A stretch of 64,000 nt of DNA from Nitrosospira sp. Is2 (lineage in GTDB: Bacteria; Pseudomonadota; Gammaproteobacteria; Burkholderiales; Nitrosomonadaceae). The stretch is from contig NZ_CP137134.1 of assembly GCF_033095785.1 (NCBI RefSeq), positions 1,674,001 through 1,738,000 of the forward strand, written 5' to 3'. Positions 9,353 through 17,516 of the stretch are shown piece by piece. Position 1 is the first letter of the stretch. Each line of letters opens with the position of its first letter. The notes under the pieces were generated by a model, which was not told where the DNA came from, made no database searches, and was given only the letters and a program-made list of their open reading frames with translations. The position numbers were made by a program, and so were the translations under genes.

Positions 9353-9913
9353 TCAGGTCTTCGCAGGATATTTGGTAAGCTTGCGCTGCAAGGTGCGCCG
9401 GTGCATGTTGAGCACTCTCGCCGTTACCGAAACGTTCCCTTTATTCTCATTCAACACGCGCTGGATATACTCCCATTCGAGTCGACCGACTGACAATGGA
9501 TGCGCGCTGATTTTCACATCCGCATCTCCCGTCGTACGCTCAAACGCCACCATGATTTCGTCAACGTCGACCGGTTTCGCAAGGTAATGGGTGGCGCCAA
9601 GCTTGATTGCTTCCACTGCCGTGGCAATACTGGCGTAGCCAGTTAACATGACAATTCGCGTGCCCGGATCCAGGGCCCTCAGTTTTTCAACCAAAGCCAA
9701 TCCCGAGGTACCGGGTAGCCTGAGATCGATTACCGCAAACTCGGGCGTGCACGCTTCGGCGGCTTCCACTGCCTGCTCCACGGTGTGTGCACACGAAACG
9801 TTGAATCCGCGCTTTGCCATTGCATTGGCAAGTACGGTACAAAAAGTCAAGTCATCATCCACCACCAGCAATGTGGGGCGGTCGTCCACTTCCATTCCAG
9901 GTTGCGTTGTCAT
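9353..9913 (-). CDS. regA: RegA/PrrA-type response regulator
   Basis: This is the cytoplasmic DNA-binding regulator of the RegB/RegA (PrrBA, ActSR) redox system, which controls respiratory and energy-generating genes. The receiver domain has the acidic pocket (VVDDD) and the phosphorylated aspartate at about residue 63 (VIDLRLPGTSG). The short C terminus is a Fis-type helix-turn-helix (NKGNVSVTARVLNMHRRTLQRKL). I chose the ATG at 9913, which overlaps the regB stop as ATGA; an upstream in-frame ATG at 9952 would overlap regB by 43 bases. The 186-residue length matches the family. Confidence 0.93.
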   Translation of the reverse strand: MTTQPGMEVDDRPTLLVVDDDLTFCTVLANAMAKRGFNVSCAHTVEQAVEAAEACTPEFAVIDLRLPGTSGLALVEKLRALDPGTRIVMLTGYASIATAVEAIKLGATHYLAKPVDVDEIMVAFERTTGDADVKISAHPLSVGRLEWEYIQRVLNENKGNVSVTARVLNMHRRTLQRKLTKYPAKT

Positions 9914-11217
9914 ATTGATTGCCGTATCAGAGGTAGTATTACTTCGGTGCACGCGCCGCCCTCCCGACCTTCCCGATTCATCAGGCGCACGCTGCCACCG
10001 AAACGTTCTATATTTGCATTGGCCAAAAACAGGCCGATTCCAAAACCCTGCCCTCGCGGCTTCGTGGTGAAGAAAGCTTGTCCCGCCCGCTGTACAGCTT
10101 CCCCGCTCAGGCCTTCACCATAGTCAAGAATTTGGAGATGCAGTTCGCTATGATTCCACTTAACCTCTACCTCTATATGCTTAAGAGACGCATCAGCGGC
10201 GTTATTCAACAGATTGAGAATGGACTGGCTCAGCAATTGCGTGTTGAGAATCTGAGGCGGGGGCTCTACCCCGCTAGCGCGGTAAGTGAATTTGACGGAT
10301 GGCCGCATCAGTTGCCATTTATCAAGCACCTGGTTTAGAAAACTATCCACCGCCTGGCCGCTGACGTCTTCCGCCCGCGCCTGGCCGGCATCGGCCAGCA
10401 ATTGCGTCAGAGTACGCTTGCAATGACTTATCTGATCACGCAGTATCCTAATATTATTTTGAAATTCGCTGTTTTGGGTATTTTCGTGCTGTAGCTCTCC
10501 CGTTACCACCGCCATCGTTGCCAGTGGTGTACCAAGCTCATGCGCTGCTCCCGCAGCCAGCGTCCCCAACGCGATGATCTGCTCGTTGCGCAACGCCTGT
10601 TCGCGTGCCAGCGCCAGGTCCTTGTCCCGCTCGCGAATGGATATGCCCATCTTGACAACGAACCAGGCAATTAATACAGTGCTTAACACAAAGGCCAGCC
10701 ACATTCCCGACACATGCAAAATGAACTCGCTGCCATGCTCGTCATGATCGTGCGGTAGCGGCACGTAATAAAATAGCAGCAGCGTGTAAAAGCTTATCGT
10801 AATCGCCGCCATTATCCATGTATAAGCCCAGGGGAGCGCGGCGGCTGCGATCGTCAGCGGTAACAGATAGAGGGAGATAAACGGATTGGTCGAACCGCCG
10901 CTGAAATACAGCAGCGCGCTTAAAGCAAAAACATCCATCAAAAGCTGCGCAAAAAACTCGACGCTTGAAACCGGCCACTTGCGGCGCAGACGAATCCAGG
11001 TGGCGAGATTCAGGACCGCGAGCAGGACCGCTACCGCGACCATTTCGGTCCAGGGCAGGTTCATCTCAAGTACCGAATATGCCAAGGCAAAGGTCAGGCA
11101 CTGAACGGAAATTACGATATTTCGGAGCAGAAACAACCGCTGCAGATTCTTGCTTAGCGGCGATTGGCTGAGATCACTGAACATTTGCGTCGCTTGTGCT
11201 TGCGCTGCTTGTATCAT
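9910..11217 (-). CDS. regB: RegB/PrrB-type redox-sensing histidine kinase
   Basis: RegB is an inner-membrane sensor kinase with about six membrane segments in the first 190 residues. It carries the quinone-sensing signature GGSTNPF (107-113), matching the family's GGxxNPF. The H-box histidine is H226 (AAHELGTPLA). C266 in SHCKRTL lies where the redox-active cysteine of Rhodobacter RegB sits. The C-terminal ATPase domain has the DYGEGLSG and GFGIGLFLANA boxes. It is translationally coupled to regA. The pair sits between ribD and ribE on the opposite strand, an arrangement that may place flavin genes close to redox control. Confidence 0.93.
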   Translation of the reverse strand: MIQAAQAQATQMFSDLSQSPLSKNLQRLFLLRNIVISVQCLTFALAYSVLEMNLPWTEMVAVAVLLAVLNLATWIRLRRKWPVSSVEFFAQLLMDVFALSALLYFSGGSTNPFISLYLLPLTIAAAALPWAYTWIMAAITISFYTLLLFYYVPLPHDHDEHGSEFILHVSGMWLAFVLSTVLIAWFVVKMGISIRERDKDLALAREQALRNEQIIALGTLAAGAAHELGTPLATMAVVTGELQHENTQNSEFQNNIRILRDQISHCKRTLTQLLADAGQARAEDVSGQAVDSFLNQVLDKWQLMRPSVKFTYRASGVEPPPQILNTQLLSQSILNLLNNAADASLKHIEVEVKWNHSELHLQILDYGEGLSGEAVQRAGQAFFTTKPRGQGFGIGLFLANANIERFGGSVRLMNREGREGGACTEVILPLIRQSI

Positions 11218-11653
11218 TCGATAAAAAAGTCCCCGGAAAACGTCCCTGTTCCGTGGACAGCGAAAAGAAATATGCGTTGTCTTCGGGACGAGGCCAACTT
11301 CGGATGTCAGAAACGCATCGGCATACCTCGGGCACTCACCTCGGGCACTTCGTAATGGCTGGGCGCGTATGGTTCTTAAGGGTGGCAGCGCCCTCTACGT
11401 CCCGAGCCAGTCTAAACGAGCGCTCGCAGGACCAACCGACGCTCATCCTTTATTGTGGGTCACTGGTCTCGGAAAGCTGACCCCGTCGTGTCTGCGAGAG
11501 CAGACCGACGCACTTATGCTGCTGGATGCGTTACGGACCCGTTCTGAGATGACAAACATTATCGTATATTCCCATTCGCGGCCATGCGGCAAATTGCCGC
11601 ACACCATACGACATCGGCTGCCCGATACTGTATTTGAAAGCAGGAAGGATTAG
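11218..11653. other. Non-coding spacer upstream of ribE
   Basis: This 436-base spacer separates the divergent regB and ribE and must hold both promoters. I looked for the FMN riboswitch core sequences and did not find them. A 17-base inverted repeat with eight-base arms (TGCGGCAA, one spacer base, TTGCCGCA) lies at 11585-11601, about 55 bases before ribE, and could be an operator. No convincing gene was seen. Confidence 0.5.
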
Positions 11654-12247
11654 ATGTTCACTGGAATCATCCAAGCTGTTGGGGAAATTAAACACGTCAT
11701 GCCCCTGGAGGATGGCGTAAGCTTGCGCGTCGCGCCCGGTCCCCTGGATCTAAGCGACGTCAAAACCGGGGACAGCATCGCGATAAATGGGGTCTGCCTA
11801 ACCGTTACCACCATTTCCGATGGCCTGTTCTCCGTGGACCTATCTCGAGAAACGTTGAACTGCACAGTAGGTATGGATAAGCAGGGCGTCGAAGTAAATC
11901 TTGAAAAGGCGCTGCGGCTATCCGACCGGCTTGGCGGTCATCTGGTAAGCGGTCACGTCGATGGAATCGGCCAGGTAATCGAGTTTACGCCAATCGGCGA
12001 AAGTCATCTGCTGGTGCTTCGAGTGCCGCTCCCCTTATTAAAATATATTGCTAAAAAGGGTTCGATCACCGTGAATGGGGTAAGCTTGACGGTTAACACA
12101 CTAGCGCAGGACAAGATAGAGATCAATCTTATCCCTCATACCCTGGCGGCGACGACGCTTAAAGGCCTCGACACAGGCGCCAAAGTCAACATCGAGATCG
12201 ATATGCTCGCGCGCTACGTGGAGCGACTGATCGGCAACCGGATATAA
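11654..12247 (+). CDS. ribE: Riboflavin synthase, alpha chain
   Basis: Riboflavin synthase converts two molecules of dimethyl-ribityl-lumazine into riboflavin plus the pyrimidine precursor. The protein begins with the hallmark MFTGIIQAVGEI and contains two tandem lumazine-binding barrels. The first has GGHLVSGHVDGIG (about residues 95-107) and the second has KGSITVNGVSLTVN (about 135-148). At 197 residues it has a normal length. It opens the ribE-ribBA-ribH-nusB-thiL-pgpA run, in which most spacings are short. Confidence 0.97.
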   Translation: MFTGIIQAVGEIKHVMPLEDGVSLRVAPGPLDLSDVKTGDSIAINGVCLTVTTISDGLFSVDLSRETLNCTVGMDKQGVEVNLEKALRLSDRLGGHLVSGHVDGIGQVIEFTPIGESHLLVLRVPLPLLKYIAKKGSITVNGVSLTVNTLAQDKIEINLIPHTLAATTLKGLDTGAKVNIEIDMLARYVERLIGNRI

Positions 12248-12266
12248 GTATTGGCTAAAGTTTGAC

Positions 12267-13385
12267 ATGATTATCAGTTCCATCCAGGAAATAATTGCCG
12301 AAATCAGGGCCGGCAAAATGGTCATCCTTGTGGATGAGGAAAATCGCGAAAATGAGGGCGACCTCGTGCTGGCAGCGGATTTCGTTACCCCTGAAGCCAT
12401 TAATTTCATGGCGACGCATGGCCGCGGATTAATCTGCCTGACGCTGACCGATGAGCGATGCCGCCAGCTCAATCTGCCGCTCATGGTCGCTGCCAACCGC
12501 TCGCCGTTGGGCACCAATTTTACCGTTTCAATCGAGGCGGCCAGCGGGGTCACGACCGGGATTTCGGCCCATGATCGCGCGCGAACTGTTCAGGCTGCGG
12601 TGAGCCGGCACGCAAAGCCCGAAGATATCGTCCAGCCGGGACACATTTTTCCGCTCATGGCCCAGTCCGGGGGCGTGCTCGTGCGGGCGGGCCACACCGA
12701 GGCGGGGTGTGATCTGGCAAACCTCGCGGGCCTTACCCCGGCCGCGGTCATTTGCGAAATACTCAATGAAGATGGCAGCATGGCTCGTCTGCCAGATCTG
12801 GTTGAGTTCGCCGTAAGGCACCAACTCAAGATCGGCGCGATCACTGATCTCATCCATTACCGGAGCCGCACGGAAAGTCTCGTCCAACGCGTGGCCGAAC
12901 GCCCCGTTCAAACGGCCCATGGCGAGTTCCGCCTTATCGCTTATCTGGACAAGACCGCGAATGCAACCCACCTGGCGCTTGTCAAAGGCATTATCGATCC
13001 GGGCACTGAAACGCTGGTGCGCGTACACGAGCCGCTTTCGGTAATTGATCTTCTCGACGTAAACGACGATACCCATTCGTGGAACGTGAATGATACCCTT
13101 CAGGTGATCGGGGATGCCGAAAGCGGCATAATAGTACTGCTCCATCCCGCGGAAAGCGGGCCCGAGTTGCTGGATCGTGTCACCCCGACAAAAACAGGGC
13201 CTCGGGTCCCCGCCCGCACAGACTTGCGTGACTACGGTATCGGGGCCCAGATACTGAAGGATCTCAATGTAGGCAAGATGCGGTTGTTGGCGATACCGCG
13301 CAAAATGCCGAGCATGGCCGGGTTTGGGCTCGAAGTAGCTGGATATCTGGAACCGGTAGATAAAAGCTGGAAGCAGGACAATTAG
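12267..13385 (+). CDS. ribBA: DHBP synthase fused to a GTP cyclohydrolase II-like domain
   Basis: The N-terminal half is 3,4-dihydroxy-2-butanone-4-phosphate synthase, with the acidic metal loop DEENRENEGDLV, THGRGLICL and RAGHTEAGCDLA. The C-terminal half resembles GTP cyclohydrolase II. However, the zinc-binding cysteines of true RibA (a C-x10-CxC arrangement) are absent: the matching region reads VHEPLSVIDLLDVNDDTHSW with no cysteine. Such RibB proteins with a degenerate RibA half are known in beta- and gammaproteobacteria, where a separate ribA supplies the cyclohydrolase. That enzyme is not in the window. The gene starts 19 bases after ribE. Confidence 0.93.
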   Translation: MIISSIQEIIAEIRAGKMVILVDEENRENEGDLVLAADFVTPEAINFMATHGRGLICLTLTDERCRQLNLPLMVAANRSPLGTNFTVSIEAASGVTTGISAHDRARTVQAAVSRHAKPEDIVQPGHIFPLMAQSGGVLVRAGHTEAGCDLANLAGLTPAAVICEILNEDGSMARLPDLVEFAVRHQLKIGAITDLIHYRSRTESLVQRVAERPVQTAHGEFRLIAYLDKTANATHLALVKGIIDPGTETLVRVHEPLSVIDLLDVNDDTHSWNVNDTLQVIGDAESGIIVLLHPAESGPELLDRVTPTKTGPRVPARTDLRDYGIGAQILKDLNVGKMRLLAIPRKMPSMAGFGLEVAGYLEPVDKSWKQDN

Positions 13386-13476
13386 CTAGAAGCAATTCGG
13401 CATGGTTTTAATTGACAGCGTCAACGTGACGGCCAGAACTTATCTTTGTTGCAGACCGATTTTGTAAAGGAATAAT

Positions 13477-13959
13477 ATGGGGCGCTACGACAATATTCTT
13501 GAGCTTGAGCCGGACCTCAACGGCGACGATCTGCGGATCGGTGTCGTCATGAGCCGTTTTAACATCGAGGTGAGCGAAGGCTTGCTCAGCGCTTGCACGG
13601 CGGAGTTGATCAAACGCGGCGTGCAGGAGTCCGGCATGCTGCTGGTGACTGTGCCGGGTGCGCTGGAAATACCGTTGGCCCTGCAGAAAATGGCTTTAAC
13701 CGACCAGTTTGATGCTCTGATCGCGTTGGGAGCGATCATCCGGGGCGAAACGTATCATTTTGAAATCGTTTCGAATCAATCCGCCAACGGTTTAGCCGCT
13801 GTACAACTCGATACCGGCATTCCCGTTGCTAACGGGATACTTACCACAGAAACGGACGATCAGGCATTAGCGCGCATGAGCCAGAAAGGAACCGAAGCCG
13901 CACAGGCGGCGATCGAGATGGCTAACCTGCTACGAGAGCTTGAGGAAGTAACCCAATAA
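13477..13959 (+). CDS. ribH: Lumazine synthase
   Basis: RibH condenses dihydroxybutanone phosphate with the ribityl-amino-uracil to make dimethyl-ribityl-lumazine, the substrate of RibE, and usually assembles into a 60-subunit shell. The 160-residue protein has the phosphate-binding loop GALEIPLALQKMA and the active-site segment GAIIRGETYHFEIV with the catalytic histidine. An AAGGAAT ribosome-binding site precedes the ATG. It lies 91 bases after ribBA and nine bases before nusB, which suggests cotranscription. Confidence 0.97.
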   Translation: MGRYDNILELEPDLNGDDLRIGVVMSRFNIEVSEGLLSACTAELIKRGVQESGMLLVTVPGALEIPLALQKMALTDQFDALIALGAIIRGETYHFEIVSNQSANGLAAVQLDTGIPVANGILTTETDDQALARMSQKGTEAAQAAIEMANLLRELEEVTQ

Positions 13960-13968
13960 ACACATCGA

Positions 13969-14442
13969 ATGACACAAACCAAACCGGTGATTAAAAGGGC
14001 AGCCAAGCCGGGCCGCAAAACCCGTCGCCGCCATGCTCGTGAACTGGTCTTGCAGGGACTTTACCAATATTGTGTCGCCGGCGGCCCTGCCGAGGCCATC
14101 GAAGCGCAGCTGAGAGAAACGAGTGAGTTCGCTAAAACCGACGGGGAATACTTCTCAAGTCTGCTGCGCGGCGTGATTACGAACGTAGGGGAGCTGGAAC
14201 AGCAGATTCAGCCTTGTCTTGATCGGCCCTTCAAGGAGCTGAGCCCGGTGGAGATTGCCATTCTGCTATTGGGTACCCATGAGCTCGCGAATCATCTGGA
14301 AATACCGTATCGAGCAGTTATCAACGAAGCCGTGGAGCTGGCGAAAACCTATGGCGGCACGCATGGGCACAAGTACGTGAACGGCGTGCTGGATAAACTG
14401 GCGGCGAAGCTAAGAACGACCGAAGTTCATGCAAGAGTTTGA
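13969..14442 (+). CDS. nusB: NusB, transcription antitermination factor
   Basis: NusB binds boxA RNA with NusE (ribosomal protein S10) to prevent premature termination in rRNA operons. The 157-residue all-helical protein has the arginine-rich N terminus followed by RRHARELVLQGLYQY, and a C-terminal IPYRAVINEAVELAKTYGG segment typical of the family. The ribH-nusB-thiL-pgpA order is conserved in proteobacteria. The nine-base spacing from ribH fits a shared transcript. Confidence 0.97.
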   Translation: MTQTKPVIKRAAKPGRKTRRRHARELVLQGLYQYCVAGGPAEAIEAQLRETSEFAKTDGEYFSSLLRGVITNVGELEQQIQPCLDRPFKELSPVEIAILLLGTHELANHLEIPYRAVINEAVELAKTYGGTHGHKYVNGVLDKLAAKLRTTEVHARV

Positions 14443-14509
14443 GGGGCCTCATCTGAGGATGACCTTGTCCTTGATCTAACGCGTACCGTCTTGCGCCACG
14501 TTTCGAAGA

Positions 14510-15481
14510 ATGCTCTCAGAATTCGACATCATTCAACGGTATTTTTATCGCGCGGCCCCAGGCGCCGTATTAGGGATAGGGGATGATGCGGCGCTGATAC
14601 AGCCTTCCGCCGGGATGGAACTGGCCATTTCAACCGACGTGCTGGTGTCAGGACAGCATTTTTTTGCCGACGCCGACCCGCGCGGGCTGGGGCACAAATC
14701 TCTGGCTGTGAATCTTTCCGACATGGCCGCGATGGGCGCGAGGCCGCGATGGGCGACACTTTCGCTCGCGCTGCCCACGAACATGGCTCGCGAGAACGAC
14801 AAATGGCTGGAAGCGTTCTCTGACGGTTTCTTCAATCTCGCTGATGCTTATCAGGTTGATCTTATCGGTGGAGATACTACAAAAGGACCATTAACCATTT
14901 GCGTAACCATCATTGGCGAGGTGGCGAGAGGCAAGGCACTGCGTCGGAGCGGAGCCAGGTCGGGGGACGATATCTGGATATCGGGCCATCTGGGCGATGC
15001 CGCGCTGGCGCTGGCTCACCAGCAAGGCCATATCGCGCTTGAACCGCGCGAAATCGACGCTTGCCTGCCCGCGCTGAATATGCCCACTCCCAGGGTCGGG
15101 TTGGGGCAGCGTTTGATCGGCCTGGCGCGCAGCGCAATCGATATTTCGGATGGATTGCTGGCCGACCTGGGGCATATTCTGAAGTGTTCAAAAGCTTCCG
15201 CCATCATAAGCTTGCCCGACATAAATTGCTCGGCACCGCTAAGAAGATGTCTTCCTCATCCATTGGCGCTGAAATGCCTGCTGGCCGGCGGAGATGACTA
15301 TGAGCTTTGCTTTAGCGCGGCGAGGTCAAAGAGGGCAAAAATTGAAACCCTTTCCCGCGAGCTGGGACTGCCACTGACCCGTGTCGGCAAAATCGGCATG
15401 GGAGAAGGGCTGGTCGTGCTTGATGCCGCTGGCGATGCTGTAACGCTGGAGACGACGGGATATGACCATTTCCGCGCCTGA
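14510..15481 (+). CDS. thiL: Thiamine-monophosphate kinase
   Basis: ThiL phosphorylates thiamine monophosphate to thiamine diphosphate, the active cofactor. The protein starts MLSEFDIIQRYF and has the metal and ATP-binding motif GIGDDAALI (about residues 22-30), STDVLVSGQHF, the VDLIGGDTTKGP loop, and GGDDYELCFS near the C terminus. It belongs to the PurM-like fold. At 323 residues the length is normal. Its last 20 bases overlap the pgpA start, indicating translational coupling. Confidence 0.97.
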   Translation: MLSEFDIIQRYFYRAAPGAVLGIGDDAALIQPSAGMELAISTDVLVSGQHFFADADPRGLGHKSLAVNLSDMAAMGARPRWATLSLALPTNMARENDKWLEAFSDGFFNLADAYQVDLIGGDTTKGPLTICVTIIGEVARGKALRRSGARSGDDIWISGHLGDAALALAHQQGHIALEPREIDACLPALNMPTPRVGLGQRLIGLARSAIDISDGLLADLGHILKCSKASAIISLPDINCSAPLRRCLPHPLALKCLLAGGDDYELCFSAARSKRAKIETLSRELGLPLTRVGKIGMGEGLVVLDAAGDAVTLETTGYDHFRA

Positions 15482-16109
15482 TCAAACGGTCGAGAATTCG
15501 AGTGTTGGCCGAGCCGATGGTGCGGTGTCCGAAGCTGACGTCCCGCCAGCGGGGAAACCGGAGGAACCGGACCGCTCCGGCGTTTCGCCTCACGCCGAAG
15601 CGTCAGGCATCCACTCCAAAAGGCCCACGAAAGTATTTATCCGAAGCCGCCTGGCGTATTTCATTGCATTTGGCGGCGGCGCTGGCTTGAGCAGTATTGC
15701 CCCCGGCACCGTTGGGACCCTCGCTACCTTCCCCTTGTTTTGGATATTTGCTTACTTCTTCGATCCGCTTGCTCTCCTCGTCCTGATCGCGGTGATGTTT
15801 CTCGTTGGCGTCTGGGCTTGCGGTGTCACGGGCAGGGCGTTGGGCAATCACGATCATGGCGGTATGGTCTGGGATGAAATTACCGCTTTCCTGCTGGTAC
15901 TGTACTTTACGCCACCTATTATCGTGTGGCAGGCATTTGCATTTCTGCTGTTTCGTTTGTTCGATATAATCAAACCACCGCCCATCGGATACTACGATCG
16001 GAAGCTGCGTGGCGGCTTTGGCGTGATGTTCGATGATTTGCTGGCCGCATTCCTGACATTGCTTTGCCTGGCGGCGTGGAAAGCGCTTGGAATAGGTTCT
16101 TTAATTTGA
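15462..16109 (+). CDS. pgpA: Phosphatidylglycerophosphatase A
   Basis: PgpA removes the phosphate from phosphatidylglycerophosphate to give phosphatidylglycerol in the inner membrane. The family core begins near residue 60 (SRLAYFIAFGGGAGLSS), followed by the APGTVGTLATFPL motif, the acidic HDHGGMVWDEI segment, RLFDIIKPPP and GFGVMFDDLLAA. The core has several hydrophobic membrane segments. The first 55 or so residues form a polar extension rich in proline, serine and charge that most relatives lack; a later start is possible, but I see no better one. Confidence 0.94.
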   Translation: MTISAPDQTVENSSVGRADGAVSEADVPPAGKPEEPDRSGVSPHAEASGIHSKRPTKVFIRSRLAYFIAFGGGAGLSSIAPGTVGTLATFPLFWIFAYFFDPLALLVLIAVMFLVGVWACGVTGRALGNHDHGGMVWDEITAFLLVLYFTPPIIVWQAFAFLLFRLFDIIKPPPIGYYDRKLRGGFGVMFDDLLAAFLTLLCLAAWKALGIGSLI

Positions 16110-16227
16110 GTAATTTGCGGCCGTGTATTGCACTGGCCCGGTGATTGCCGGTTGTCTTGTGAATGCGTTGTTCGGCATTCCTTGACCTGTGTGTTGAGAA
16201 AACAGATTTTCCAGGGGAACAGACCGA

Positions 16228-16737
16228 ATGGATGATCTCACGCTTCAGGACCTGGCGAGAAAGGCCGGCGTCGCTCTGGCCCAGCAGGGCTTAATGCTTG
16301 CCACAGCCGAATCCTGCACGGGCGGATGGCTGGGACAGACCATCACCTCCATCGCCGGAAGCTCCAGCTGGTACGACCGTGGCTTCATCACCTACGCCTC
16401 GGTCTCCAAGCATGAAATGCTGGGCGTGAGCACTGCAACCCTTGAACAGTATGGAGCGGTATCCGAGCAAACCGCTTCAGAAATGGCAGCCGGTGTGATT
16501 ACGCACAGCCATGCGCATGTCGCGGTCTCCATCACCGGCATCGCCGGCCCGGAAGGCGGCACGGCGGAAAAACCGGTGGGCATGGTATGTTTCGCCTGGA
16601 TGATGAAAGACGGATTGGCCTGCGCTGAGACCCGGTATTTCGCCGGCGGCCGCGAGGATGTAAGGCGTCAATCCGTAGCGGAAGCCCTGCAAGGCGTCAT
16701 AGACTTGCTACATTGCATCCCGCCGCGAATGGGATAA
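16228..16737 (+). CDS. pncC: Nicotinamide-nucleotide amidase (CinA C-terminal type)
   Basis: PncC deamidates nicotinamide mononucleotide to nicotinic acid mononucleotide, recycling the pyridine cofactor released by DNA ligase. The stand-alone CinA C-terminal domain has the catalytic serine in AESCTGG (about residues 28-34), the GSSSWYDRGFITYA strand, and the ITGIAGPEGGTAEKPVG loop. At 169 residues it lacks the N-terminal competence-damage domain, as usual for proteobacterial PncC. It follows pgpA by 118 bases. Confidence 0.95.
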   Translation: MDDLTLQDLARKAGVALAQQGLMLATAESCTGGWLGQTITSIAGSSSWYDRGFITYASVSKHEMLGVSTATLEQYGAVSEQTASEMAAGVITHSHAHVAVSITGIAGPEGGTAEKPVGMVCFAWMMKDGLACAETRYFAGGREDVRRQSVAEALQGVIDLLHCIPPRMG

Positions 16738-16763
16738 CACCCAATGGGATGACAATCTTTTGT

Positions 16764-17396
16764 TCAGTGTGAATCCCCGTCGTGGCTGCGCGCGCCATGA
16801 GACATCATGCGGTCGCTGGCGGCAATCGCAATGGCGGAAAACAGGAAAACCACATGGATTCCGGTCTGCGCCAAAATGGTCTTTTCGTCGTACGCGCTGG
16901 CATTGATAAAGGTCTTGAGCAGGTGGATCGACGAAATGCCGATAATCGCCGTGGCGAGCTTGACCTTGAGCACCGATGCGTTGACATGGGACAACCACTC
17001 CGGCTGATCAGGGTGCCCTTCGAGATTCATGCGAGAAACGAAGGTTTCATAGCCGCCGATGATTACCATGATGAGAAGATTGGAAATCATCACCACATCG
17101 ATCAAACCCAGCACAACCAGCATAATGGTGGTTTCGTTGATCTTGGAGGGCCGAGGGGCGCCTTCAACGGCAACCGCATCCAGAATATGCTGTAATGCAG
17201 CCTGATTACCCATCACCGCTCCGATCAGATCGAGCAATTCGACCCAGAAGTGGTATACGTACACACATTGCGCAAGAATCAGCCCAAGGTACAGCGGCAA
17301 TTGCAGCCAGCGCGTGGTGAAAATGAAATAGGCGAGCGGTTGAATTTTTCGGGAACGCGCGGGAGGAGCGTCCATGTAATCCTCTTTAATAGACAT
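16764..17396 (-). CDS. UPF0114 (YqhA family) inner-membrane protein
   Basis: The 210-residue product belongs to the YqhA/UPF0114 family of unknown function. Three or four hydrophobic segments are visible, roughly residues 30-50, 85-110, 150-165 and 175-195. The diagnostic segment is MISNLLIMVIIGGYETFVSRM in the middle, followed by the polar DQPEWLSHVNASVLKVKLA stretch. It is convergent with pncC and divergent from the protease gene to the right. I can assign the family but not a role. Confidence 0.88.
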   Translation of the reverse strand: MSIKEDYMDAPPARSRKIQPLAYFIFTTRWLQLPLYLGLILAQCVYVYHFWVELLDLIGAVMGNQAALQHILDAVAVEGAPRPSKINETTIMLVVLGLIDVVMISNLLIMVIIGGYETFVSRMNLEGHPDQPEWLSHVNASVLKVKLATAIIGISSIHLLKTFINASAYDEKTILAQTGIHVVFLFSAIAIAASDRMMSHGARSHDGDSH

Positions 17397-17516
17397 AGAT
17401 TTGGTATTTGCGGTAAACCCGGCATTTTACACCGCCGTATCGGTTTGATGCGAACACGGTTAGTGCCATGCCTCGTGCAATCCGCTGTTACGCCCCACGA
17501 TATCGGTTTCAGTCGG

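Noticed and set aside
9956..10338. Plus-strand open frames over regB
   Set aside because: They are shadows of a gene with clear kinase motifs on the minus strand.
11218..11653. FMN riboswitch upstream of ribE
   Set aside because: The conserved RFN-type sequence blocks were not found in either strand of the spacer.
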